Positions 7,796-16,320 of a stretch of DNA of 64,000 bases are shown piece by piece. Within the stretch, counting starts at the first letter, position 1, and every line of letters begins with the position of its first letter. The notes beneath the pieces were generated by a model. The model was not told where the DNA came from and made no database searches. It was given only the letters and a program-made list of their open reading frames with translations. Position numbers and translations under genes: made by a program. Source of the stretch: a virus; IMG/VR virus record IMGVR_UViG_3300032245_000936, positions 48,658 through 112,657 of that record, one strand, 5' to 3'.

Positions 7796-8792
7796 TCTCA
7801 ATTTCCTCTTTAAGTTGTTGTATAAAGTACGGATTGCTACCTAGCTCTTGTGACATCCTACTTACTTGCCTGTAAGTGTATTTATATATGCTACAGAGCT
7901 CCACGATAGGACCTTTGTTTTTGATTTGCTCAAATAAACAGCCTTTTTCGCAGTAGTTTTTTACTTCGCAGGATTGACACTCGGGCATTTGTGCATATTT
8001 GGGTATTTCTGCAATCAGCTCGGGTGCTTTGGTAAAACGTGTGCAGGGCACAATCTTGTTGTCGCTGAACATGAATATGTCTGTTCCTGCGCCGCAGTTG
8101 TGTTTTTCTAATCCTTTAACTTTGTAATTTAAAAAATGGCGAAGATAAAATGTGATGAAAAACGGCATCTGCTCATGCGGATTTGCGATGTACCAATCAA
8201 ACAGTTCTTCGATACCTGCTTTGAGTTTTTCCACACTAGCAGAATCCCATACATCAACGTCACGTACCAGCGTAAGCTCTGGATTCACTCCAAAGTGCTT
8301 TTTTATAAACAAATGATTTTCCAATAGGTTATAGCAACCCTTGTAAATCATTGTGTGCATACGTAGGTTGGGTATCTGTTTGAATAGATCTGCTTTTTCT
8401 AAAAATCTATGTGAGGTTTTGCGACCGTTTAACTGTAGCCTATATTTGTCTTGCCACAGTCCGTCAAAACTCACAGATGTTTCAATTTGTTCTTTAACTA
8501 GGTACTCCAGTATTTCATCTGTTAACAACAACCCATTCGTGGGCATGAATAATTTTACATTGCCATCTTCACGTACACCATCTACTATACGCTGAATCAA
8601 ATCAAATTGCAACAGGGGCTCACCCCCAAAAAAATCAATCTTGATACGTTCAGTCGGGTGTTGTTCCCGCATCTTTCGAAACTCATCAAGATACATGTCT
8701 ACATCAATGGCTTTTTTGCTCCATTTATCCACGTCACAGTAGGTGCAATTTAGATTGCACTTTTCTGAAAGGACCACAAGCAAGGTTTTCAT
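7785..8792 (-). CDS. Radical SAM/SPASM maturase-like protein
   Basis: 335 residues from ATG 8792, overlapping the stop of the dehydrogenase-like gene by 4 bases. CNLNCTYCDVD near residue 12 is the CX3CX2C motif, and FFGGEPLLQ is the GGEP motif. At the C-terminus CGAGTD, a cysteine in KIVPC, then CQSCEVKNYCEKGC (exactly CX2CX5CX3C) and a final cysteine in ELCSIY form a complete SPASM domain able to hold two auxiliary iron-sulfur clusters. Such enzymes act mostly on peptides and proteins, though other substrates are known. This is the second SPASM protein within 2.5 kb of the Cys-rich protein; two maturases might modify its two Cys regions (inference). Confidence 0.93.
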   Translation of the reverse strand: MKTLLVVLSEKCNLNCTYCDVDKWSKKAIDVDMYLDEFRKMREQHPTERIKIDFFGGEPLLQFDLIQRIVDGVREDGNVKLFMPTNGLLLTDEILEYLVKEQIETSVSFDGLWQDKYRLQLNGRKTSHRFLEKADLFKQIPNLRMHTMIYKGCYNLLENHLFIKKHFGVNPELTLVRDVDVWDSASVEKLKAGIEELFDWYIANPHEQMPFFITFYLRHFLNYKVKGLEKHNCGAGTDIFMFSDNKIVPCTRFTKAPELIAEIPKYAQMPECQSCEVKNYCEKGCLFEQIKNKGPIVELCSIYKYTYRQVSRMSQELGSNPYFIQQLKEEIENVN

Positions 8793-9526
8793 TTTCTATA
8801 GATCTCGTTTAATTTTAATACAGTATTTAAGAGCTCTATGTCAAACATATCTGCTAGTGCTTTTGTATCTTTAGGCAAGCACGGGCCACCAAAGCCTCGC
8901 TGGCCATCTGGGCCCGGAACTTGAAAATGATGTGTGCCCATCCATGGCTGCATTTTTAACACATCAACGATACTGTTGTAGTCAGCGCCCAGCTCATTGG
9001 CAACATCATATATGGCATTCATGTATGTTACTTTGAGTGCATAAAAACTGTTCATTGTGTATTTGGCCAATGCCGCAGTTTTTATGTCTGTGAATTTTAC
9101 TGTGCTCATGTTCACATCAGAGTATTTGCGATACAGATCTGCCACACGCTGAGTTTTGTCTGTGTCACCACCTAGTAGTACAAAAGGCGGGTTAATAAAA
9201 TCATCTGCGGCTGTTGCACGGCTTAAAAACTCGGGGTTGTAAACAATGTCGTATTGTTCTAGCACATGTGGAAGTGCTGTGCTTTTTACAACAACAATTC
9301 CTTGGTAATTGGTACTTTTAATACGTTCCAATGTTTCACGTAGTATTTGATAGTTGCTATGATCAGTAGGAGTAGGCACACATACAAAAACAGCGTCAGG
9401 ATTTTCCCCACACATATATTCTATGCTGAGATCGTTGTATGCAGGGTCAGAGAGCATCACTGCGGTTTTACTAAACCCAGTTGCCACCGCCTTGCCAACC
9501 ATTCCGTAACCAATTATTCCGATCAT
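8789..9526 (-). CDS. UDP-glucose/GDP-mannose dehydrogenase-like protein lacking C-terminal domain
   Basis: 245 residues from ATG 9526; first gene of the operon. The N-terminus has the NAD-binding GYGMVG motif (residues 6-11). FVCVPTPTD, VVVKSTALP and NPEFLSRATAADDF are hallmark segments of UDP-glucose 6-dehydrogenases, and the catalytic cysteine is present in GFGGPCLPKDTKA near the end. Family members are usually 390-450 residues; here the C-terminal nucleotide-sugar binding domain is missing, and the protein stops soon after the catalytic loop. Several aquatic phages carry this short form. It may still oxidise a sugar nucleotide, or act on another hydroxy substrate. Its link to the radical SAM genes suggests it supplies or alters a sugar, which is inference. 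Confidence 0.88.
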   Translation of the reverse strand: MIGIIGYGMVGKAVATGFSKTAVMLSDPAYNDLSIEYMCGENPDAVFVCVPTPTDHSNYQILRETLERIKSTNYQGIVVVKSTALPHVLEQYDIVYNPEFLSRATAADDFINPPFVLLGGDTDKTQRVADLYRKYSDVNMSTVKFTDIKTAALAKYTMNSFYALKVTYMNAIYDVANELGADYNSIVDVLKMQPWMGTHHFQVPGPDGQRGFGGPCLPKDTKALADMFDIELLNTVLKLNEIYRK

Positions 9527-9542
9527 GAGTTCTTTCGTAGAA

Positions 9543-9576
9543 ACAGGTGTTATTGTAGCAAAACAACAACACCTGT
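9543..9576. repeat. Inverted repeat over the operon promoter
   Basis: Arms ACAGGTGTT (9543-9551) and AACACCTGT (9568-9576) are perfect complements with a 16-base gap. One arm touches the -35 box and the other covers the region right after the -10 box. It could be an operator for a repressor, or act as a weak stem ending the fibre transcript that comes from the right; the following bases are only moderately T-rich. Confidence 0.5.
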
Positions 9577-9581
9577 GTCAA
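9552..9581 (-). promoter_or_regulatory. Sigma-70-type promoter for the radical SAM operon
   Basis: On the minus strand TTGACA (9581-9576) is followed after 18 bases by TACAAT (9557-9552), a close match to the host housekeeping promoter. The start would fall near 9545, about 20 bases ahead of the first gene. No TATAAATA late octamer is seen here, so this operon may be read early or throughout infection, unlike the tail genes upstream of it. Confidence 0.75.
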
Positions 9582-9594
9582 GTACTATTTTAGA

Positions 9595-11658
9595 TTATCG
9601 AATTGTAACAGCGGCTTCAACTAGTTCTTCGCCTGATGTTACTTTTTCTTGCAGAGTACGTCCAATTACATTAAATGCTGTGGCTTCACCGGGTTTGGCA
9701 GCACGGGCCACTCCATTTCCTGCACTTACCAAACGGCCATTGCGTTCTACTGGGCCAACCACACGCACAGGAACTCGTCCTGCTAGTGCAACTGGAAGAC
9801 CATCTGAACCTGCATTCAGCACATGTCCTGGATTGGTAGAAATTACGCCAAACACATTTTCACTTGCATCGTCGTTCTCTTGAGTAATTTCAGCTGAGCC
9901 GCCAATTCTTACTAGTGTACCTGGTGCGTAGTCTATGTCACTTGCATAACGTTCTGCCAAGTCAGCGTATCTTGCTTGAATTGACACACCGTAGATGTTG
10001 TTCCACCATGCGCCTGAGCTACCTAGGTTAACTGCGGCATTACCAGCTGGCAATGGAGCAGAAACAAATGTTGCTGTACCGCCAACTGTCAATGTGGTTA
10101 ACTGTGCTCCACTGGCATAAATTACACCAAAACGACTTGTGGATTGACCAATGTCGCCTGACAGGTTAGCACCAAAGTGTGGAAGGCTAGTAACAGTCAC
10201 CGCACCAGAGTAGATGTTGGCAAAAGTACGCAATGGAGTTCCAAGTTCGTACTGGTTATCTGTAGATGGCTTGAGCGTACCTGTTAGGTCCAATGAGCCA
10301 TCTCTGTTTAACTTGTTTGCAGTATGGTTACTGACTTCACCTTGTAGAGCATATACGTTAGAGAACATACTGCCAGCTGGACCTGGTACTGCACCAGCAC
10401 CTGGTTGTCCAAGGTTACTTAGTACGTTGGCATGAATTGCAGAAACGTTTGCCCATAAAGTCAAAAGGTTTCCTGCAAATGTATCGTTGGTTGTGAAACG
10501 TGCGTATGCGTTTGCGGTATATCCGCCTTGAGCAATCGCTAACAACGTTGGGTTATTAAAGCCCAACTGTGATTGTAACAAACGAACGTTACCATACATG
10601 GCTGTGTATGAACCAGTTGTGGTCAATACGTTAGCAACAATAGTACCAATACTGGTATTCAATGTGTTAACGTTTGATGCCAAGTAGGTTTGTAATGTGC
10701 TTGCTAGGTTGTCAACATAGTTCTTGGTTGCAACACCTAGACCAGTTTGTGGGTCGGCCAACACTGTGATCAAACCAGATGATTTGTCAACTGTTAATAC
10801 GTTAACTGTGGCACCAGCCGCGTTGTCAGGTTTGGATTGAATTACTAAACCGTTACCACGTACACGACTGAATAGGTTAACGTTTTGACCAGCGACTGTG
10901 ATTGTGAAGTCTGTCACTGTACCGCCAAGTTCTTGAATGGCCAAACCGTCTGGTGTTTGAATAACCAATTGGTTATTCAAAACTGCATTGGTCTTGGTTA
11001 AGAACTGGTTAGCTGGGACTCCGCCTAGATAAGCAGAGTTGTTGGCATTTTCATAATACAACAACGATGGAACGTTGTCAGAATTTAGGTTAAAGCCCGG
11101 CTTAACAGTTGCAAAGCCTGGCAATGTTGTTTGTGGTGTAAATGCAGAGTCTTTTGACAAGATAGCAACCAAACGGTTCTGCACATAGAACTTGACAACC
11201 ACGTGCGGAAATAGTGTGGTATCAATGATTGTGTCAGCAACCGCACCAGATGTACCAGTGGTTGTGGTAAAGCTAGGGCCAATAATAACCCAGGCTGCAC
11301 CAGAGTATACTTTTAACTGCTGATTAACTGAGTCAAACCACAAGTCACCAGCAACTGCATTGGTTGGTTGATCTGCTAGACTCTGGGCACCAGAAATTGA
11401 CTTCCACGTACCATATGTGTCGTAGACTTGTAACACTCGTGTGTCTGATTTCCACCATAATTGTCCTACTAGCGGATATAATGGTGCGCTTCTGTTAGAG
11501 AAGTTTTCTAGCAGTTTTACAAAATTCTCGTTCAGGAACGTGCCATAACCAGCATAGTTCTTTCCGATCAGTGTTAGACTGGTAGTGATGTTATTGGTCT
11601 GACCGTCTGCGACCACTGTCAACGGCGTTCCGTCTGATTTTACTATGTTATAGCTCAT
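9595..11658 (-). CDS. Tail fibre protein with shared N-terminal anchor and S74/G2-like C-terminal region
   Basis: 687 residues from ATG 11658. Residues 1-90 (GKNYAGYGTFLNENFVKLLE, then PLVGQLWW) are paralogous to the start of the next fibre gene and likely anchor it to the baseplate. The middle is beta-rich with coiled stretches. Around 490-570 three copies of a unit with an LG-x-x-x-x-x-W/F-x-x-IY pattern occur, as in many fibre collars. The end (ARYADLAERYASD, then GTLVRIGG and FNVIGRTLQ) is a domain widespread at the C-termini of marine T4-like phage fibres, probably for folding or trimerisation. An AATAAATAAC late-type motif lies 23-32 bases upstream of the start. It is the last gene of the tail transcript. 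Confidence 0.85.
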   Translation of the reverse strand: MSYNIVKSDGTPLTVVADGQTNNITTSLTLIGKNYAGYGTFLNENFVKLLENFSNRSAPLYPLVGQLWWKSDTRVLQVYDTYGTWKSISGAQSLADQPTNAVAGDLWFDSVNQQLKVYSGAAWVIIGPSFTTTTGTSGAVADTIIDTTLFPHVVVKFYVQNRLVAILSKDSAFTPQTTLPGFATVKPGFNLNSDNVPSLLYYENANNSAYLGGVPANQFLTKTNAVLNNQLVIQTPDGLAIQELGGTVTDFTITVAGQNVNLFSRVRGNGLVIQSKPDNAAGATVNVLTVDKSSGLITVLADPQTGLGVATKNYVDNLASTLQTYLASNVNTLNTSIGTIVANVLTTTGSYTAMYGNVRLLQSQLGFNNPTLLAIAQGGYTANAYARFTTNDTFAGNLLTLWANVSAIHANVLSNLGQPGAGAVPGPAGSMFSNVYALQGEVSNHTANKLNRDGSLDLTGTLKPSTDNQYELGTPLRTFANIYSGAVTVTSLPHFGANLSGDIGQSTSRFGVIYASGAQLTTLTVGGTATFVSAPLPAGNAAVNLGSSGAWWNNIYGVSIQARYADLAERYASDIDYAPGTLVRIGGSAEITQENDDASENVFGVISTNPGHVLNAGSDGLPVALAGRVPVRVVGPVERNGRLVSAGNGVARAAKPGEATAFNVIGRTLQEKVTSGEELVEAAVTIR

Positions 11659-11680
11659 GTGCCTTAAACTCCAAGTTAAA

Positions 11681-11690
11681 GTTATTTATT
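11681..11690 (-). promoter_or_regulatory. Late-type promoter motif before the distal fibre gene
   Basis: Minus-strand AATAAATAAC resembles the T4 late octamer TATAAATA read by gp55-type sigma factors. It ends 23 bases before the ATG at 11658. Confidence 0.45.
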
Positions 11691-11697
11691 TTCATAA

Positions 11698-14469
11698 TTA
11701 CGGTAGGTATTGGAACCATATATCGTTGTCTGCTCCGTCGCCAGATCCAGGTGCGGCTGTAGAAATGTATTTTCTGCTACCACTCCAATATGGCACGCTT
11801 GCATAGGTTGTTGCCCAGGTTTGTACCCATCCAGTACTAGCTGCCTTAGCAGTGTTATCAGTAGCAGGCGCGGTATTACCCAGTGTCACTATCCCTGTAA
11901 ATGTTGGATTGTTAATTGGTGATTTTGTGTTAGCAACAGTCATAACAAATGCTGTGCTGGCAATCTGCAGGTTTGCTGTGCCTGCAGGCGCTGTTGGGAC
12001 TGCAGGAACTCCACTAAATGCTGGACTTGCAATTGGTGCGGCGCCAGTGATATCTCCAACAACCAGAGCTACATTGCCTATTTTGCCTGCTACACTCAGT
12101 ACAGGTGATGATGTTTTAACAAACTGTGTTGTGGCAATCATTGAGTTAGATGTTGTACTTGGTGCTGTGGGTGCCTCTGGTACACCAGTTAAAGTTGGAC
12201 TTGCCAAGTTAGCCTTGATGCTCATCAAATTGTCGGTAACCGACAGCATCAATACATTTGCCGCTGTTACTTTATTGTGAACATACTGGGTCGTGGCAAT
12301 CATTGTACTAACATTACTGTCAGTTGGTGTCACTGATTGCGGAACGCCAGTTAGTACAGGGCTTGCAAGCGGAGCTTTTAGTGCTAACTGTTGATCTGTA
12401 TAGTCTCTGAGAGTTGTTACTAGGTTACCAACAAACCAAGTATGTGCAATTTGCAGAGTGCGTGTTGCGTCACCGCTGGCTGGACTTGGTACTGTTGGAA
12501 TACCAGTGAACTCTGGGCTGGCAATGTTGGCTCTTAATAAGATCTGAGCATCTTGTGTTAGTGCATTGGCAGTGAATTTGTTGTCTAGATCATCTAGTCC
12601 GGTTGTAACAAACTCTGTTGTTGCCAATAGTGTTGAGCTGTCGCCTTGATTTGCAGTTGGTGCTCTTGGGAATCCAGTAAATGTTGGATCAGCAATGTAC
12701 GCTTTGAGATCAACATCTACTCGCAGAGCATCGGCAGTGGCAATAATTGTATTGGCCAATGCACTTATGTTGCTAAAACTTCGTCTGTTAACAGGTGCGC
12801 TTGGACCAATCAGTGTGTTTACATTGTTTTCAAGATTAAGTGTTACCGCTGCGTTTGCTTGGTCAACATAATTTTTAGTAGCAACGCCCAATGATGATGT
12901 TGGATCCATACGAACTTCAACATTACCGTAGCCGCCATTGATGTATAAACTGCGTACACGATTTCCAGCAAGTGTAAAAGTCTCGCCTAGTCCAATGTTA
13001 GCAGGACTGCTTAAAAGAATTTGACTATTGCCGCTGAATATATCTGCTACAACAATTCTATCTTGTGCGCTGACATTTCCGCTAACAATAATATCGCCAA
13101 CGAATACATTACCTGTACTCTGCACTGAGATCAAATTTGATAACACTGCCCCAATAGAAGCTGTGGCACTACGAGGTGTTGTTGTGGCAACACTGGTATA
13201 GACGCTGATATCGTGCCCGAAGCCATTGCTATCAATTTGAATATCGCCACCAGCTGGCGGTGCTTTGATGCTAAAGTTGTTGTCTGCACCAACATACAAG
13301 TTGCCAGTGGCCAGACTTACATCTCCTAAGAATGTTTCATCTCTGTCTCGACGTGCATAGTTGTCAGGAGTAACATTGTTTAATTTTAGTGCATTTGACA
13401 CTGTGCCATTGAACATGTAATCTTTGTCGACGCCACCTTGTAATTCTACCAGCTCGCCTGTTGCAACTGCTGTAGTTGTGTTAATAGTTACAGTTGAATT
13501 TGCTGAATCAATTGACCCAACTGTGATTCCTGATGAAAACGCTACATTGCCACTGATAAAATAATCGCCAATTCTTATATTTTCAGTGCTGGATAGTTGT
13601 ATTGTGGTCTCACCTGATGAACCTTGTGCTGTTGCTGTAACTGTTTTGACCACTCTGCCTGCGGTAGTACTGTGTAATGTTATACCTGGGCCAATGATTC
13701 TGAATCCTTCGATTGCAGAAGCAACTGCTAGAGTAAATTCTGCGTCCTTGCTGGTAACGCCAAGTACCTTGCCGTTGGTATAAATTAAACCAATGGTATG
13801 AACAATTCCGTTTGTGTCTGTTACTGTGCGTGGAGATATGCTGGTATTGCGTTGTGATCGTGTCCAACTTGGTCCAACTATGTACCACCCGGATCCATTG
13901 ACAAATGTAACTGTCTCACCGTATCCAATGGTATAAGGATTAGTAATGCGAACGGTTGTTCCACTGGTAATTTGCTCAACTACTGCAAAGTCAACAGGTC
14001 CAATATTAGCGTGTTGTACTATGTCACCTACTTGAATACCGGTTGTGGTGTTTACTGTTACCACATTGCCAGTGCTAGGCAATGTTGAAGTCAATACGTT
14101 TGTGGTTTGACCAGACCAAACTTTCATTTGATACTCAGTAGTGTCCCACCATAGGTCGCCTATACGAGCACCTGCTGTTGCTGGTGTGCTACCGGAACTG
14201 ATTAAAAATGCCAGTGGTTTCCAGTTTGTGCCTTCCCATGCGCTTAGTAACTTGGTTGTGGTGTTCATCCACAGTTGGCCAACCAATGGTAAAATTGGTG
14301 CCGCGCTGTTGGCAAAATTTTCCATCAAGTGGACAAAGTTGTCGTTGATGAATACGCCGTAACCAGAATAATTTCTACCAACTAGCGTAATACCGTAATC
14401 AGTATTAAGCTGGGTATCTGGTACTGGAACCAGTGTGTCACCGTTTGTTTTAATTATTGTATATGACAT
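11698..14469 (-). CDS. Tail fibre protein with fibre repeats
   Basis: 923 residues from ATG 14469. The N-terminus (GRNYSGYGVFINDNFVHLME, PLVGQLWM) matches that of the neighbouring 687-residue fibre protein. From about residue 600 there are about six copies of the phage tail fibre repeat with the pattern SP-x-(F/L)-TG-x-P-x-x-P-T, a spacer, then (I/L)-A-T-T-x-(F/Y)-V, as in T4 gp12-like and P2-like fibres. The repeats would form a trimeric shaft. The C-terminus (VPYWSGSRKYISTAAPGSGD) is short and has no chaperone domain. It follows a 228-residue structural protein by 6 bases. Probably a side or short tail fibre that contacts the host. Confidence 0.85.
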   Translation of the reverse strand: MSYTIIKTNGDTLVPVPDTQLNTDYGITLVGRNYSGYGVFINDNFVHLMENFANSAAPILPLVGQLWMNTTTKLLSAWEGTNWKPLAFLISSGSTPATAGARIGDLWWDTTEYQMKVWSGQTTNVLTSTLPSTGNVVTVNTTTGIQVGDIVQHANIGPVDFAVVEQITSGTTVRITNPYTIGYGETVTFVNGSGWYIVGPSWTRSQRNTSISPRTVTDTNGIVHTIGLIYTNGKVLGVTSKDAEFTLAVASAIEGFRIIGPGITLHSTTAGRVVKTVTATAQGSSGETTIQLSSTENIRIGDYFISGNVAFSSGITVGSIDSANSTVTINTTTAVATGELVELQGGVDKDYMFNGTVSNALKLNNVTPDNYARRDRDETFLGDVSLATGNLYVGADNNFSIKAPPAGGDIQIDSNGFGHDISVYTSVATTTPRSATASIGAVLSNLISVQSTGNVFVGDIIVSGNVSAQDRIVVADIFSGNSQILLSSPANIGLGETFTLAGNRVRSLYINGGYGNVEVRMDPTSSLGVATKNYVDQANAAVTLNLENNVNTLIGPSAPVNRRSFSNISALANTIIATADALRVDVDLKAYIADPTFTGFPRAPTANQGDSSTLLATTEFVTTGLDDLDNKFTANALTQDAQILLRANIASPEFTGIPTVPSPASGDATRTLQIAHTWFVGNLVTTLRDYTDQQLALKAPLASPVLTGVPQSVTPTDSNVSTMIATTQYVHNKVTAANVLMLSVTDNLMSIKANLASPTLTGVPEAPTAPSTTSNSMIATTQFVKTSSPVLSVAGKIGNVALVVGDITGAAPIASPAFSGVPAVPTAPAGTANLQIASTAFVMTVANTKSPINNPTFTGIVTLGNTAPATDNTAKAASTGWVQTWATTYASVPYWSGSRKYISTAAPGSGDGADNDIWFQYLP

Positions 14470-14475
14470 AATTTA

Positions 14476-15162
14476 TTATCCTATCGAGCTCAGGTTTGTC
14501 AAGGTTTGTATACGCACTGTGTAATCAACCTGTACCAGTCTGTTCAATGATTTTTGAACAGGGTGAAAGATCACGTGTGTTAGCAGTTTTCCGGCGCCAA
14601 GAACACCATCAGGTGATCTTGCCTTGATACCCAGTTCGTCGAAAGTAAATGCGTCATTTAATGTTGAGCTGTTGTCGAAAACACTTTGAGTAGCTGGCTC
14701 ACCGTAGTCTAGCAGGCAGGTTATTTTGATATCAGTAAAAGCATTTCCTGGTATGTGGCGTACCTCCATTTTATTATGGAAAGGATCAGGATTGTTTGCT
14801 GTGTCTGTATCGTCAATTACCTTGAAATATGTTGGGTTGTACAAATTAGCGTTTTGGCTGTTGGTATTAGGAATCAAATAAGTGATAACTCCAGTGGAAT
14901 CCACTGCACTGCCCCCGTTGCCAAAGTGCATTTCGTACATGAATAGCTGATCACGGTGGCTTAAACTGTAGGCCAATGCTTCACTCATGTTTTCGTAGTG
15001 AATTGCATTTGGCTTGTCTACGTACACTTCGCCAGATTCTGGATCGTGAATTTTAATATGCCCGCGAACATACACTCCTCCCACGTCGTTTGGACGTTGT
15101 GACTGAGTTACGGGCTGTTCCTGTGGATTGTCTGTATTTTGATTCATATCCTTATTTAGCAT
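14476..15162 (-). CDS. Virion structural protein in the gp8 region
   Basis: 228 residues from ATG 15162; ATG 15147 with AAGGAT just ahead is an equally good start. The first 30 residues are polar and disordered-looking. Then GHIKIHDPESGEVYVDKPN and YEMHFGNGG segments resemble a protein conserved in the tail module of marine T4-like phages. No cysteine-rich or catalytic motif. Its place between the giant protein/381-residue gene and the fibres suggests a baseplate-periphery or fibre-connector role, comparable with T4 gp8 to gp10, but homology to these is not visible to me. Confidence 0.75.
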   Translation of the reverse strand: MLNKDMNQNTDNPQEQPVTQSQRPNDVGGVYVRGHIKIHDPESGEVYVDKPNAIHYENMSEALAYSLSHRDQLFMYEMHFGNGGSAVDSTGVITYLIPNTNSQNANLYNPTYFKVIDDTDTANNPDPFHNKMEVRHIPGNAFTDIKITCLLDYGEPATQSVFDNSSTLNDAFTFDELGIKARSPDGVLGAGKLLTHVIFHPVQKSLNRLVQVDYTVRIQTLTNLSSIG

Positions 15163-15173
15163 GTTGCATTATC

Positions 15174-16319
15174 CTAAGATGTAAGAGTACGTATACCCAG
15201 GCTGGTAATTAAGTTTCCTGCTGTGATATTGCCTGAAATTGTGGCGCTGGGTGTATCGCAAAAACTTCTGGTAAGCCCGGTTAGAGTACTATTTGACTCC
15301 CAGGCTTTTTCGTATAAAATAACTTCTTCTCTAACCCTAACAGACCCTTTGATATCATAGGGCGTAAAGTGCAGAACTGCTCCCGACGTTATTGTTAAAT
15401 TACTGCGTATTGGGTTCAAGCGAATTGTATTGTTATTGGTAAAAATCCTATCAACAATGGTGTTGCTACTGGTCGGAATAACATCTGTGTCTGCTCTAGC
15501 ACCAATTGTAATGCCCAACACTGTGGTCACTGGCACAATCAATACATTAGATACCAGCAGATTTGCTGTGACCGTGGCATTTGCGTAAACTTCGCTGGGA
15601 GAAGGAAACAATGCAATATTGCTCACAGTGATTTCTGCATTTGCTCCTGCTATTAAATTTGCTGTGATTGTGTCGTGTTTGGGCAATCTTGGATCAAGCC
15701 CAATGTCGTATGCCAGACTCTCGCGCAAAAATTGCGCTGGTTTGCTGGCTGCGGCCCAAAGGCCGTTGCCTTGAACTAGTGTTTGAAACTGCAAAGTATC
15801 ACCAATGGTGAGTGCAGGAATATTGCCTGATACAGTAATTGGGGTTGTATAAGTTTGCGCCCAGGCCACTACATTTGACGACCCTTCTACAATACTAGAA
15901 TCTCTAATTACCACATTGCCGCCTGTGTAATATCCTGATCCACCAGATGTTACTGCCACTGCACGTACCTGCGATGATGATACAAAAACTTGTCCAAATG
16001 TAGCAGGCACTTGTGCATTACCCGATTCGTCACGCACTGAAATAGTCAAAATATTTTGTATACTGTTAACCTGTGTGAACGAACCAATTATAGCAACGTT
16101 GCTATTTGCGTAAGAATAAATTGGTTTAACAGGATTAACTCCAGACACCTTGGCTGCTGTGCCTCGGGTACCACCTCTAGTAGTGTCCAAAATCAAGTGT
16201 CCACTTTCAACAAGTGATTGGTCTTGTATCCATAACACCGACGAGAACACGGTGTTTTCGGCACTACCATATGAAGTAGTTGAAGCAAAATTAAGTAAGG
16301 TTGTGTTGGCTACAATCAT
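15174..16319 (-). CDS. Virion structural protein, beta-rich
   Basis: 381 residues from ATG 16319, one base from the stop of the giant protein gene. The sequence is rich in Val, Thr, Asn and Ser with few charged residues, as in phage adhesin and baseplate beta-domains. It holds one copy of the GSGYY-type module (AVTSGGSGYYTGGNVVI near residue 120) that is repeated many times in the giant protein. The C-terminal part (VRVREEVILYEKAWESNS) resembles the end of similar phage structural proteins that state a contact or collar segment. Function not known beyond a likely virion part. Confidence 0.75.
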   Translation of the reverse strand: MIVANTTLLNFASTTSYGSAENTVFSSVLWIQDQSLVESGHLILDTTRGGTRGTAAKVSGVNPVKPIYSYANSNVAIIGSFTQVNSIQNILTISVRDESGNAQVPATFGQVFVSSSQVRAVAVTSGGSGYYTGGNVVIRDSSIVEGSSNVVAWAQTYTTPITVSGNIPALTIGDTLQFQTLVQGNGLWAAASKPAQFLRESLAYDIGLDPRLPKHDTITANLIAGANAEITVSNIALFPSPSEVYANATVTANLLVSNVLIVPVTTVLGITIGARADTDVIPTSSNTIVDRIFTNNNTIRLNPIRSNLTITSGAVLHFTPYDIKGSVRVREEVILYEKAWESNSTLTGLTRSFCDTPSATISGNITAGNLITSLGIRTLTS

Positions 16320-16320
16320 G

